Assembly: GCA_947629335.1 (NCBI GenBank)
Contig: CANRDI010000011.1
Span: forward strand, 1-62,567
Source of the DNA: an uncultured Clostridia bacterium
Lineage (GTDB): Bacteria > Bacillota > Clostridia > Oscillospirales > Ruminococcaceae
Length of the DNA stretch: 62,567 bases
Direction of reading: 5' to 3'
In this document: positions 17,396 to 24,979 of the stretch, one piece after another
How positions within the stretch are numbered: position 1 is the stretch's first letter
How the letters are laid out: every line of letters begins with the position of its first letter
Notes under the pieces: model-generated
The model's database searches: none
What the model was told of the DNA's origin: nothing
Seen by the model: only the letters and a program-made list of their open reading frames with translations
Made by a program: the position numbers and the translations under genes

Positions 17396-18629
17396 AAACA
17401 GCTCTTCGCTTTCGCCGAAGCAGAGAGAGGTCTTACAAATGCTTAAAAGCGGGCAGATGAAGCGCATAAACATATTTGAGGGCAGCGTCAGAAGCGGAAA
17501 GACATATATTTCGATAATTGTCTGGGGATTTTGGGTCGCGGGTTCTCCCAAAGACAAAGCGTATCTTATGGCGGGAAAGACACTTCGGACACTTAAAAGG
17601 AACGTGCTTGATATTATGAGCGGGCTGTTCGGGAGCAATTTTTCATACAACCTCTACAAAAAAGAAGCCGAGCTTTTCGGTAGAAAAATTTATCTCGAAA
17701 GCGCGGCAAATTCGGATTCGGAAAACAAACTTCGCGGTATGACGCTTATGGGGGCATACTGCGACGAACTTACGCTGTTTACGGAAAGTTTTTTCGCTAT
17801 GCTTTTGTCAAGACTTTCGGAAAGAGGCGCAAAACTTTTTGCGACGACAAATCCCGACGATCCCTCTCACTGGCTGAAAAAGAATTATCTCGACAACAAA
17901 AGCGCAAATCTGCTGTCGATAAAATTCAGACTTGAGGACAACATTTTTTTGCCGAAAGAATATATTAAACAGCTTTCTGCCGAATTTCACGGGGTTTTTT
18001 ACGACCGTTTCATACTCGGCAAATGGACAAAAGCCGAAGGCAGGATCTACGACGGATTTTCGTCAAAGAATATCATCAGCGCAAAAATGCTCTCGCAAAG
18101 GCTTGAAGAAAAGCGCCTGATAATTTCGACCGTTGGGGTGGACTATGGCGGAAGCGGCAGCGCCTCGGCGTTTGCACACGTCGGATTTGACGAAGAATTT
18201 TCAAATGTTTATGTTCTTTCGGAATATTATGATAAGGAAAACCGCTCAGCGGAGAGCCTTATCTCGGCATTTTCAAGATTTATCGGGAGGGAAAAGGCGC
18301 GTTTTCCTACTCTCGGCAGGGTATACTGCGACAGCGCCGAACAGCTTCTTGTAAAGAGTTTCAGGAAAGCGGTAAAGGTTGAAGTTTCAAATGCGCTCAA
18401 ACGTCCTATAAACACGCGGATAAATATGCTCAACAGGCTTATTGCATCCGAAAGATTTTTTGTTTTGGATGAGTGCAAACGAACCATTGACGCGATAGAA
18501 AACGCTGTATGGGACGAAAGAAGTCCGCTTTTGGACAAGCGCCTTGATAACGGCACGTCGAATATCGACAGCCTTGACGCGCTCGAATACGCTGTAGAGC
18601 GTTTTGAAAAGCAGCTTTTCAAGTTGTAA
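17388..18629 (+). CDS. Phage-type terminase large subunit, orphan
   Basis: A 413-residue protein of the PBSX-like terminase large-subunit kind. The N-terminal ATPase has a Walker A-like segment GSVRSGKTYIS near residue 33 and a Walker B-like GAYCDELTLF near residue 124, then ATTNPDDPSHW (coupling motif). The C-terminal RNase-H-like nuclease has GVDYGGSGSA near residue 248, CDSAEQLL near residue 312 and DSLDALEYAVE near the end, supplying the acidic metal ligands. In phages this enzyme packages and cuts DNA. The gene looks intact, but no portal, capsid or tail gene is nearby. It is a prophage remnant or a retained module. The start at 17388 follows GGAGGAGG; 17382 is the alternative. It is followed at once by a repeat island. 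Confidence 0.85.
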   Translation: MDKNSSSLSPKQREVLQMLKSGQMKRINIFEGSVRSGKTYISIIVWGFWVAGSPKDKAYLMAGKTLRTLKRNVLDIMSGLFGSNFSYNLYKKEAELFGRKIYLESAANSDSENKLRGMTLMGAYCDELTLFTESFFAMLLSRLSERGAKLFATTNPDDPSHWLKKNYLDNKSANLLSIKFRLEDNIFLPKEYIKQLSAEFHGVFYDRFILGKWTKAEGRIYDGFSSKNIISAKMLSQRLEEKRLIISTVGVDYGGSGSASAFAHVGFDEEFSNVYVLSEYYDKENRSAESLISAFSRFIGREKARFPTLGRVYCDSAEQLLVKSFRKAVKVEVSNALKRPINTRINMLNRLIASERFFVLDECKRTIDAIENAVWDERSPLLDKRLDNGTSNIDSLDALEYAVERFEKQLFKL

Positions 18630-18649
18630 AACCGTTAAAAGCGCATTTC

Positions 18650-18990
18650 CATTACAGCACGTTACATAAGTTTTTTGAAAAGGAGTTTGAGGGAAAACTT
18701 TTTTTCAAAAAAGTTTTCCCTCAATGGGGGCGTGGAGGCAAAGCCTCCGCAAAGAAAAAAATCAGCAAAAGTGCATTTCCAACACACAACGTTACATAAA
18801 AGTTTTGAAAAGGAGTTTGAGGGAAAACTTTTTCAAAAGTTTTCCCTCAATAGGGGTGCGGGGGCGAAGCCTCCGCAAAAAAAAATCAGCAAAAGTGCAT
18901 TTCCAACACAGCACGTTACATAAAAGTTTTGAAAAGGAGTTTGAGGGAAAACTTTTTCAAAAGTTTTCCCTCAATAGGGGTGCGGAGCGG
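18650..18990. repeat. Tandem array of three type A palindromic units (island 2, left part)
   Basis: Units of about 124-130 bp begin with GTTACATAAG or GTTACATAAA at 18661, 18791 and 18915. Each has GTTTGAGGGAAAACTT with a mirrored AAGTTTTCCCTCAA, and copies 1 and 2 add a GC-rich hairpin (GGAGGC/GCCTCC type) and an A-rich ATCAGCAAAAGTGCATTTCC tail. Copy 3 lacks its tail and runs into a type B unit. No gene is supported here. Confidence 0.85.
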
Positions 18991-19290
18991 ATTGCCGTTT
19001 CAAATGCAAGCATTTGAAACGACAATGCGGGGAAAACTCTTGTTTTCCCCGCACCCAAGATTAAAAGCCGTAGGCTTTTAATCTGATGCGCATAAGCTAA
19101 CGCTTGTTTCGCGGCTACGCCGCGACCGGAGAGGAAACTTTTTTGAAAAAAAGTTTCCTCTCCGGTCTCTCCTTCAAAAAACTTTTGCGCCCCGCTCATT
19201 AGGTGGTTTTAAAAAGAAATGAGCTTTGCCGCTCAATCAAATTCTAACCTCTTACTTCTAATCTCTAACCTCTAAGCGGAAACGCTATCC
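18991..19290. repeat. Type B palindromic unit (island 2, right part)
   Basis: Consecutive hairpins follow one another: a 17-bp stem with one mismatch (18991-19007 with 19010-19026), GCGGGGAAAAC/GTTTTCCCCGC (19027-19052), AGATTAAAAGCC/GGCTTTTAATCT (about 19058-19084), and CCGGAGAGGAAACTT/AAGTTTCCTCTCCGG (19126-19165). It reads in the opposite direction to the copies at 31.4 and 62.0 kb. The shared flank, including CTAACCTCTTAC, extends to about 19275. Confidence 0.8.
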
Positions 19291-19291
19291 C

Positions 19292-20926
19292 TCACAGATT
19301 TGAAATATGCTCGAATACCTTGTCCGTACTCCAGAAAAACATCTCGTGGTTGAAACGGTCTTTTTTAAGCCCCGTCCGCTCAAATAAATCCATAACCGGC
19401 GGTTGTACACAGGAAAAGAACACCATTCTCCCCTCGCTTATCAGCTTCTCACAATATTCATGCAGAACATTTATTCCCGAAATATCAGCAACCGTAACTC
19501 CCCTCATTGAGAAAATTATGTTGTAGTTTTCTCCGAGAGACGAGACCTTTTCTTCAAGTTTCGAGCAAGTACCGAAATAAAGCGGTCCCGTTATGTAAAC
19601 GACGCAGGTATATTTAAGTTTTTCGGGGTTTGTTCTGTCCTTGTCGAGCTTGTCAACGTCTACGGGCGACACTGTGACCTGCATATCCGAAACCTTTACA
19701 ACAAACATTATAAGCGAAAATGCAACGCCTATGAGAATAGCTATCGTAAGGTCGAATATAACTGTCGCCGCCATTGTTATAATAAATTGAAAGATCGCGG
19801 TCTTTATCTTGTTTTTGAATATCGCTTTTATCGAAGCCCATTCGTTCATTCTCCATGCCGTTACGATAAGCACTCCCGCAAGAGCCGAAAGCGGTATCAT
19901 AGACATAACGCCTCCGAGAACGAACATCGACAAAAGCAAGACCGCCGCATGGAAAACAGAAGTAAGGCGCGTCTGTCCGCCGCTTTTTATAGCGACGCTC
20001 GTTCTGGCGATAGCCGCCGTCGCGGGAACTCCGCCGAAAATCGGAAGCAGCATATTTCCGACGCCCTGAGCTAAAAGCTCGACATTTGCGTTTATCTTTT
20101 CATTTTTCATTCTTCCCGCGCTCGCTCCGCACAAAAGACTTTCTATAAGTCCGAGCGCGGCAATCGATATAGCGGGAACTATCAGTTCGCCAAGCATATT
20201 GAAATTTATATTTCCAAAATCAAGCCTGCTGTCGAGAAGCAGAGTTTGAGGTATTGTTCCCACTACGCTGACGTTGAAATTAAAAACAGCGTTTGCGGCA
20301 GTTGCGAGGATAATTGCCGCAAGAGAACCGGGAACGAACTGTCCCCATTTTTTCGGGTAAATAAACATAAATACAACCACGCTTACCCCAATAATTATCG
20401 AAGTCAGATTTGGCGACTGGGGAGTTGTAAAATAGCTTGCTATTTTTTCAACAGTTGTCGTTCCCGTTCCTTTAAGTCCTGAAAAATTATCGACCTGTCC
20501 GAGGGCGATAATTATTGCAATTCCGCTCGTAAATCCCGTGATGACGGGAGAGGGAAGATACGACACAAGTCCGCCGAGCTTAAAAATTCCGCAAAGCAGA
20601 AGTATAATGCCCGACATAAAACTCGCAATGAAAACTCCCTGAATACCGTGCTGAGCGATAAGCGAAACAAGAATAGCCGTCATAGCTCCCGTAGGTCCGC
20701 TTATCTGATAAGACGCTCCCGAAAGCGCGCCGATAACTATTCCCGAAATTATCGCCGTTACAAGCCCCGCCGCAGCGGTCGCTCCCGAACTCACTCCGAA
20801 CGCCAGCGCCAGCGGCAGCGCTACCGCCGCCACAGTAACTCCCGCCATAGCGTCTTTTCCGAGCTTTTTCGCGTTATATCCCTTAAATTCACGCTTTAAA
20901 ATATTTCCGTAATCTTTCAGCAGCAT
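19292..20926 (-). CDS. SulP-family anion transporter with STAS domain
   Basis: The 544-residue protein has 11 or more hydrophobic helices (about 25-425) and a C-terminal cytoplasmic STAS domain (about 440-540). SulP motifs are seen: AMAGVTVAAVALPLALAFGV near residue 29 and SGPTGAMTAILVSL near residue 77. SulP proteins carry sulfate, bicarbonate or dicarboxylates across the inner membrane; bacterial members split between sulfate and bicarbonate. No sulfate-assimilation gene is nearby, so the substrate is open. It is monocistronic, with a promoter at 20975-21003. Length and order are typical. Confidence 0.88.
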   Translation of the reverse strand: MLLKDYGNILKREFKGYNAKKLGKDAMAGVTVAAVALPLALAFGVSSGATAAAGLVTAIISGIVIGALSGASYQISGPTGAMTAILVSLIAQHGIQGVFIASFMSGIILLLCGIFKLGGLVSYLPSPVITGFTSGIAIIIALGQVDNFSGLKGTGTTTVEKIASYFTTPQSPNLTSIIIGVSVVVFMFIYPKKWGQFVPGSLAAIILATAANAVFNFNVSVVGTIPQTLLLDSRLDFGNINFNMLGELIVPAISIAALGLIESLLCGASAGRMKNEKINANVELLAQGVGNMLLPIFGGVPATAAIARTSVAIKSGGQTRLTSVFHAAVLLLSMFVLGGVMSMIPLSALAGVLIVTAWRMNEWASIKAIFKNKIKTAIFQFIITMAATVIFDLTIAILIGVAFSLIMFVVKVSDMQVTVSPVDVDKLDKDRTNPEKLKYTCVVYITGPLYFGTCSKLEEKVSSLGENYNIIFSMRGVTVADISGINVLHEYCEKLISEGRMVFFSCVQPPVMDLFERTGLKKDRFNHEMFFWSTDKVFEHISNL

Positions 20927-20974
20927 TATGATCTATTCCTTTTCATATTATTAAGCATTTTACAAACCGTTGTA

Positions 20975-21003
20975 ATTATAATCTTTTTTCGACAAACTGT
21001 CAA
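20975..21003 (-). promoter_or_regulatory. sigma-A-type promoter of the SulP gene
   Basis: On the minus strand TTGACA (21003-20998) and TATAAT (20980-20975) are both consensus with 17-bp spacing. The rest of the gap to 21325 shows no gene. Confidence 0.75.
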
Positions 21004-21325
21004 GGGTAAATATGGAGAATATTCACGCATTTTGAAAAATAATTTATGCGTATTGACAAACAGCCGAAACTTGTTCTTAAAGGGGCGTATGCCTTGCGGC
21101 AGATTTTTGCATAACCGCGTCAAATTTATCTTGCGATAAAAGAATTAAGGACAATAATAAAATGTTCTCGGTTATTGAACGTCAAACGGCTTTTAAGCCG
21201 ATAAAAGTCGGAACTAAGCGGACAGATGTCAGAATATGTCCGAAAGAAAATATCGCTTACTTTGATTTATAACTTCTGCTATCCAAATCCGACTTTAATA
21301 TCCAAAACTAAACACTAAAATGCTC

Positions 21326-21354
21326 TTGACAAGCTCCTTTCTTTGTGCTAAAAT
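21326..21354 (+). promoter_or_regulatory. Promoter of the mntP-like gene
   Basis: TTGACA (21326-21331) and TAAAAT (21349-21354) have a 17-bp spacer, and TGC just before the -10 makes it extended. The leader is about 125 nt; no yybP-ykoY manganese riboswitch core was recognised. Confidence 0.7.
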
Positions 21355-21486
21355 TATAAAAACGGAAATATTTTTCAAAGCTCACGGACGTTAAAAAAAG
21401 CAATGATCGGGCGGACAATTTTCGACTTGCTTTTAAAAACGTTTGCGGGCATTTATTTTTCGGTCATAACGAAAGGACATATCAAA

Positions 21487-22053
21487 ATGGGCGTTTCGGA
21501 ATTACTTATTTTATCTGTCGGACTTTCTATGGACGCATTTGCGGTCTCGGTCTGCAAGGGACTTTCGCTCGGACGGACAGATCTGAGGGAAATGGCGCTC
21601 GCGGGGGTGTGGTTCGGCGGATTTCAGGCTCTTATGCCGCTTTTAGGATATTTTCTCGGAATAGGTTTTTCGGGATTTGCCGCGGGATTTTCACACTGGA
21701 TAGCATTTATACTTCTTTCTGTTATCGGCGGAAATATGATAAAAGAATCGTTTGGAAACAGCGAAGAGGATTATGAAAATTCCTCGATGAAAGCCTCGAC
21801 AATGTTTCTGCTTGCTGTTGCGACAAGTATCGACGCGCTTGCCGTAGGAGTAACATTCGCTTTTTTCGAGGTAAAGATAGCCGCCGCGGTGCTGATGATA
21901 GGGGTAGTTGCATTTTTGTTTTCTGCCGCGGGAATAAAAATAGGGAGCCTTTTCGGAGCTAAATACAGATCCCGCGCTGAGCTTATAGGAGGGATCATTT
22001 TGGTGCTTCTCGGAATAAAGATCCTGCTTGAAGGCTTAGGCGTTTTCGGATAA
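21487..22053 (+). CDS. mntP: Putative manganese efflux pump MntP
   Basis: The start at 21487 is chosen because AAAGGA lies upstream and the protein then has the family's usual length (188 residues). Six hydrophobic helices are visible. The two halves carry the internally repeated acidic motifs LSMDAFAVSVCKG (near residue 11) and TSIDALAVGVTFA (near residue 109), typical of MntP (formerly DUF204). The family exports Mn(II) across the membrane and protects against manganese excess. The gene stands alone between the SulP and HAD genes. Identity is good from these twin motifs. Confidence 0.88.
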   Translation: MGVSELLILSVGLSMDAFAVSVCKGLSLGRTDLREMALAGVWFGGFQALMPLLGYFLGIGFSGFAAGFSHWIAFILLSVIGGNMIKESFGNSEEDYENSSMKASTMFLLAVATSIDALAVGVTFAFFEVKIAAAVLMIGVVAFLFSAAGIKIGSLFGAKYRSRAELIGGIILVLLGIKILLEGLGVFG

Positions 22054-22139
22054 AAACGAAGTTTTCAAATGCCGCTCAGATTTAAATGCCGATAATGCGG
22101 CGGCTTTGGTATCATATTCCCCGAAAAAAATTTCCGTAC

Positions 22140-22168
22140 TTTACAAAACTCCATATATGTTGTATAAT
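22140..22168 (+). promoter_or_regulatory. Promoter of the HAD phosphatase gene
   Basis: TTTACA (22140-22145) and TATAAT (22163-22168) are separated by 17 bp; the start codon at 22201 is 30 nt downstream. Confidence 0.7.
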
Positions 22169-22200
22169 AAATATGTAAATTTAAATTATGGAGTTTAGCT

Positions 22201-22752
22201 ATGAAAAAGTTTTACATATTTGATATGGACGGAACGCTCTGCGAAAGTATGAAATTTTGGCGGAAGGAATGTACGCGGGCAAGCGAAAAAACAAGTCTTG
22301 AAGAATGGGAGATAATATTTGACAAAATGCGCAGGCACTATCTTAATGAAGTGTCACTCAAAAACGGTATTATTGAATTTCTCGAAAACTCAAAACAGCG
22401 CGGCATAAAAATGTGCATAGCAACCGGCACAAGGCGCGACGTCTGCGAGCCGTTTTTGTCAAGAACGCCGCTAATGGACTATATGGAGTTTTTTATCGAC
22501 TGTTTTGAGGCAAAGGCATTTAAGGACAAGCCCGATATTTTCCTACAGTGTGCAGAACGTTTCGGAGCGGATATTTCCGAATGTATAGTGTTTGAGGATT
22601 CCGTTTCTTCGGCTAAGACCGCGAAAAACGCAGGATTTTATGTCGTCGGAGTTTATGATGAAACTACCTCGAAGGACGGAGATATAACGCCGTTTACGGA
22701 CGGTTATGTAAAAAGCTGGGATACATACAGCTTTCCTGAGGTCTTTGTATAA
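22201..22752 (+). CDS. HAD-superfamily hydrolase, beta-phosphoglucomutase-like
   Basis: A 183-residue cytoplasmic protein. Motif I is FDMDGTLCES at residues 7-16, with the nucleophile Asp and the acid/base Asp two residues later. Motif II is in CIATGTRRDV, motif III is the Lys of KDKPDIF, and motif IV is VFEDSVSSAKTAKNAG. A small helical cap follows motif I. HADs of this subgroup remove or move phosphate on small sugars or nucleotides. It is shorter than most of the family (about 210-220), probably because of a reduced cap. The ribosome site is weak (GGAG about 9 nt upstream). The substrate is unknown. Confidence 0.8.
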   Translation: MKKFYIFDMDGTLCESMKFWRKECTRASEKTSLEEWEIIFDKMRRHYLNEVSLKNGIIEFLENSKQRGIKMCIATGTRRDVCEPFLSRTPLMDYMEFFIDCFEAKAFKDKPDIFLQCAERFGADISECIVFEDSVSSAKTAKNAGFYVVGVYDETTSKDGDITPFTDGYVKSWDTYSFPEVFV

Positions 22753-22777
22753 ATAAGATTTGTTGACAGGCAAAAAC

Positions 22778-22835
22778 TTTCAGACTGTAGATAAAGCCTT
22801 ATCTACGTTGTCAGTGTAACTGCGGCAGGAAAAAA
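22778..22835. repeat. Copy of the short CAGACTGTAGAT repeat
   Basis: CAGACTGTAGATAAAG is followed by TTATCTACGTTGTCAGTGTA, giving GTAGATAAAG against CTTATCTAC as a small hairpin. It matches the left part of the element at 16937-17062. Confidence 0.5.
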
Positions 22836-22871
22836 CTTTTTTGATTATTCTCAAATTCTTCCCAAACCCCC

Positions 22872-22900
22872 TTGACAATTCCAAATAATTCTGTTATAAT
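22872..22900 (+). promoter_or_regulatory. Consensus promoter of rpsF-ssb-rpsR
   Basis: TTGACA (22872-22877) and TATAAT (22895-22900) have a 17-bp spacer, as expected for a highly expressed ribosomal operon. Confidence 0.85.
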
Positions 22901-22936
22901 AATTAAGTTAATCGCTTGAATGCGAATAACCCCTTT

Positions 22937-22967
22937 CCCGCGCGTTGGGCGCGGGATCTAAGATCCA
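22937..22967 (+). promoter_or_regulatory. Leader hairpin before rpsF
   Basis: CCCGCGC (22937-22943) pairs with GCGCGGG (22949-22955) in the 85-nt leader, followed by a small GATC/GATC hairpin just before the ribosome site. rpsF leaders in many bacteria bind S6:S18 for feedback control; whether this hairpin is that motif was not established. Confidence 0.4.
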
Positions 22968-22985
22968 TAAGGAGGTGCAGATATA

Positions 22986-23285
22986 ATGGCAAAGTTAAAC
23001 GAAAAGTATGAGGCGGTCGTTGTTTTCTCTGTAAAATCAAATGACGAGGAACAGCTAAAGGCGGCGGTAAACAAGTTTTCCGACCTTATAAAGTCAAATG
23101 CTACTCTTACGAGCGTTGACGAATGGGGTAAGAAAAAGCTCGCTTACGAGATAAACTATGAGGACGAAGGTTATTATGTCCTTTATAAGTTTGAGAGCAA
23201 GCCTGATTTCCCTGCCGAGTTCGAGCGCGTTATCAACATTACTGACGGCGTTCTTCGCTCGCTTGTTGTCCTTGCGCACGATTAA
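22986..23285 (+). CDS. rpsF: 30S ribosomal protein S6
   Basis: The 99-residue product has the S6 ferredoxin-like pattern: YEAVVVFSV, then VDEWGKKKLAYEINYEDEGY, then ITDGVLRSLVV. S6 binds S18 and the central domain of 16S rRNA in the 30S subunit. AAGGAGGTG precedes the start. It is the first gene of the conserved rpsF-ssb-rpsR operon. Length is normal. Confidence 0.97.
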   Translation: MAKLNEKYEAVVVFSVKSNDEEQLKAAVNKFSDLIKSNATLTSVDEWGKKKLAYEINYEDEGYYVLYKFESKPDFPAEFERVINITDGVLRSLVVLAHD

Positions 23286-23313
23286 GGGTTGATTTTCTGA
23301 CGGAGGTGTTAAA

Positions 23314-23802
23314 GTGAACAGGGTCATTATGATGGGAAGACTGGTAAACGACCCGGAGCTTAAGACCGTGCCTTCGGGCGTTTCGGTTTGCAGGTTCAGG
23401 ATCGCAGTTGACAGAAACTATCAGAAAAAAGGCGAAGAAAGAAAGTCTGACTTTTTTAATGTTATCGCTTGGCGCGGTACTGCCGAATTTATTTCGAGAT
23501 TTTTCGGCAAGGGCAGAATGATCCTTATCGAAGGCGAGATGCAGGTTTCACAGTTTACCGACAAAAACGGAAATCCCGCGACGTGGTATGAAATTGTGGT
23601 AGAAAATGCTTATTTCACCGGCGAAAAGACCAATTCTCAGAGCGGTCCGAACGGCGGTTATGCTCCGAGTTCTAATCCCGGATACGGCGAACCTCCCCCC
23701 GAATACAATTCTTATTCGGCTTCGTCAGGCGGCGAAAATATGCAGAGTTCTTCTGCTTCTGCGGATTTCTCGGCTGCTGACAAGGACGATTATCCATTCT
23801 GA
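23314..23802 (+). CDS. ssb: Single-stranded DNA-binding protein
   Basis: The 162-residue protein begins with an OB fold (MNRVIMMGRLVNDPELK at 1-17, FFNVIAWRGTAEF near 50) and ends with the acidic tip DKDDYPF, which recruits replication and repair proteins. The middle is a Gly/Ser/Tyr-rich flexible linker. It coats single-stranded DNA as a tetramer. The start is GTG at 23314, supported by GGAGGTG upstream and by its being the first residue of the OB fold. It lies in the classic rpsF-ssb-rpsR order. Confidence 0.96.
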   Translation: MNRVIMMGRLVNDPELKTVPSGVSVCRFRIAVDRNYQKKGEERKSDFFNVIAWRGTAEFISRFFGKGRMILIEGEMQVSQFTDKNGNPATWYEIVVENAYFTGEKTNSQSGPNGGYAPSSNPGYGEPPPEYNSYSASSGGENMQSSSASADFSAADKDDYPF

Positions 23803-23843
23803 AAAATTTTATTATTATCTACACAAATAGGAGGTAGAAGACA

Positions 23844-24095
23844 ATGGCTGAAAGAAACGATAAGCCTATGCACAGCGGCGTTAAGCGCCCTCACCGCAAG
23901 GTTTGCCAGTTCTGTGCAGACAGGGCTGAGTTTATTGATTATAAGGATATTGCTAAACTCCGTAAGTTTATGACAGAGCGCGCGAAGATCCTTCCGAGCA
24001 GAGTTACGGGCTGCTGCGCGTATCATCAGAGAGAGCTTACGACGGCTATCAAGAGAGCAAGACAGTTAGCTCTTATCCCTTATTCGGCTGACTAA
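23844..24095 (+). CDS. rpsR: 30S ribosomal protein S18
   Basis: The 83-residue basic protein has S18 hallmarks: [28 protein letters not shown], and [20 protein letters not shown]. It binds S6 and 16S rRNA. Two CxxC-like pairs may bind zinc, as in Cys-plus S18 forms. AGGAGG lies upstream. It is the last gene of the operon. Confidence 0.97.
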   Translation: MAERNDKPMHSGVKRPHRKVCQFCADRAEFIDYKDIAKLRKFMTERAKILPSRVTGCCAYHQRELTTAIKRARQLALIPYSAD

Positions 24096-24108
24096 ACACA
24101 GAACAAAG

Positions 24109-24138
24109 ACAGGCTCGAAAACCGAGCCTGTTTTATTT
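24109..24138 (+). terminator. Terminator of rpsF-ssb-rpsR
   Basis: ACAGGCTCG (24109-24117) pairs with CGAGCCTGT (24123-24131), followed by TTTATTTT. Confidence 0.9.
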
Positions 24139-24324
24139 TGTATATAAACTTGTTTGCGGTTCTTTTCAAACGTTATTTTGCTGAATGACGCACACTCGCC
24201 CTAACCCCCTGACCCCCTTCCCCGAAGGGGAAGGGGGAATTACGGGGCGCGGGCGCGCCCTGCGACCCGCCTTGTGGCGCAGCCTCCCCAAACCCCTGAA
24301 AAGGTACTTTTTATACAGACCGGC

Positions 24325-24350
24325 AGGCTCGTTTTTCGAGCCTTTTTTTT
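24325..24350 (+). terminator. Second terminator-like hairpin
   Basis: AGGCTCG (24325-24331) pairs with CGAGCCT (24337-24343), with eight T residues after it. It shares stem sequence with the rpsR terminator. Between them are GC-rich hairpins such as CCCCCTTCCCC/GGGGAAGGGGG; no gene is seen in 24096-24491. Confidence 0.7.
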
Positions 24351-24384
24351 ATCAATAGATTCAAATATATTTCTAATTATATTA

Positions 24385-24413
24385 TTGACTTTTTTGGCAA
24401 AGTATGGTATTAT
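24385..24413 (+). promoter_or_regulatory. Promoter of the small secreted protein gene
   Basis: TTGACT (24385-24390) and TATTAT (24408-24413) have a 17-bp spacer. Confidence 0.6.
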
Positions 24414-24491
24414 GGAATTGGTTAGGGGGCATGTTTGCATTTTTAAACGTTAATAAATTTTTATAAGATTTATAAAGGGGGAAATATTTAC

Positions 24492-24767
24492 ATGAAGAAA
24501 AAAATTATTGCAATTGCAGCTGCTGTTACTGCCGTTGCAGGCGCTGTTGCCGTAACTTTGGGGATACACGGTTCAACAGAAACGATCGTAGCCTCGGCGC
24601 ATGACGAACAATCTATTGAAGAACTTAAACAGAAGCTTCCCGAATCAGACAGACAGCATGTAGAAGAAATGGAAGCACAAGGCTACACCACCATAGCTAT
24701 TCAAATGTCTACCGACAAATACAATCATTTCTTTGTTGATCTGACTTTTGAAAAGGACAACACTTAA
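24492..24767 (+). CDS. Small secreted protein of unknown function
   Basis: The 91-residue product starts with a signal peptide (MKKKIIAIAAAVTAVAGAVA) and probably remains exported or membrane-attached. The mature part is acidic and helical (SIEELKQKLPESDRQHVEEM) with a short beta-like end (YTTIAIQMS, HFFVDLTFE). AAAGGGGG lies upstream. No family was recognised. It has its own promoter and a terminator at 24918-24948. Confidence 0.75.
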   Translation: MKKKIIAIAAAVTAVAGAVAVTLGIHGSTETIVASAHDEQSIEELKQKLPESDRQHVEEMEAQGYTTIAIQMSTDKYNHFFVDLTFEKDNT

Positions 24768-24917
24768 ACGTACCTTAAACGGCGCGTGTTTTAAATAAAT
24801 GATAATATGAGTATGCTATCCTGACCGGATATAATTAAATCCGCGAGGCGGATACCTTAGCTTTACACTGACTTTGTGCAGTCTAAAGCGGGAACATTAT
24901 TTTCTTATAATAACAGC

Positions 24918-24948
24918 ACACCCAAGCCGCAGCTTGGGTGTGTCTTTT
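24918..24948 (+). terminator. Terminator after the small secreted protein gene
   Basis: ACACCCAAGC (24918-24927) pairs with GCTTGGGTGT (24932-24941), followed by CTTTT. Upstream, the 150-nt 3' region holds two more hairpins: ATCCGC/GCGGAT (about 24840) and GCTTTA/TAAAGC (about 24861-24890). Confidence 0.75.
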
Positions 24949-24979
24949 AAAGGACGACATTTTGAAGAAGTTTCGTTTA

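Noticed and set aside
17132-18629. Complete prophage
   Set aside because: Only the terminase-like pair is present; no capsid, portal, tail, lysis or integrase gene was found nearby.
18675-19017. Plus-strand ORFs of 80-100 residues in the repeat island
   Set aside because: They consist only of repeated hairpin sequence and lack ribosome sites.
21355-21486. Possible manganese riboswitch before mntP
   Set aside because: The leader has no recognisable yybP-ykoY core motif.
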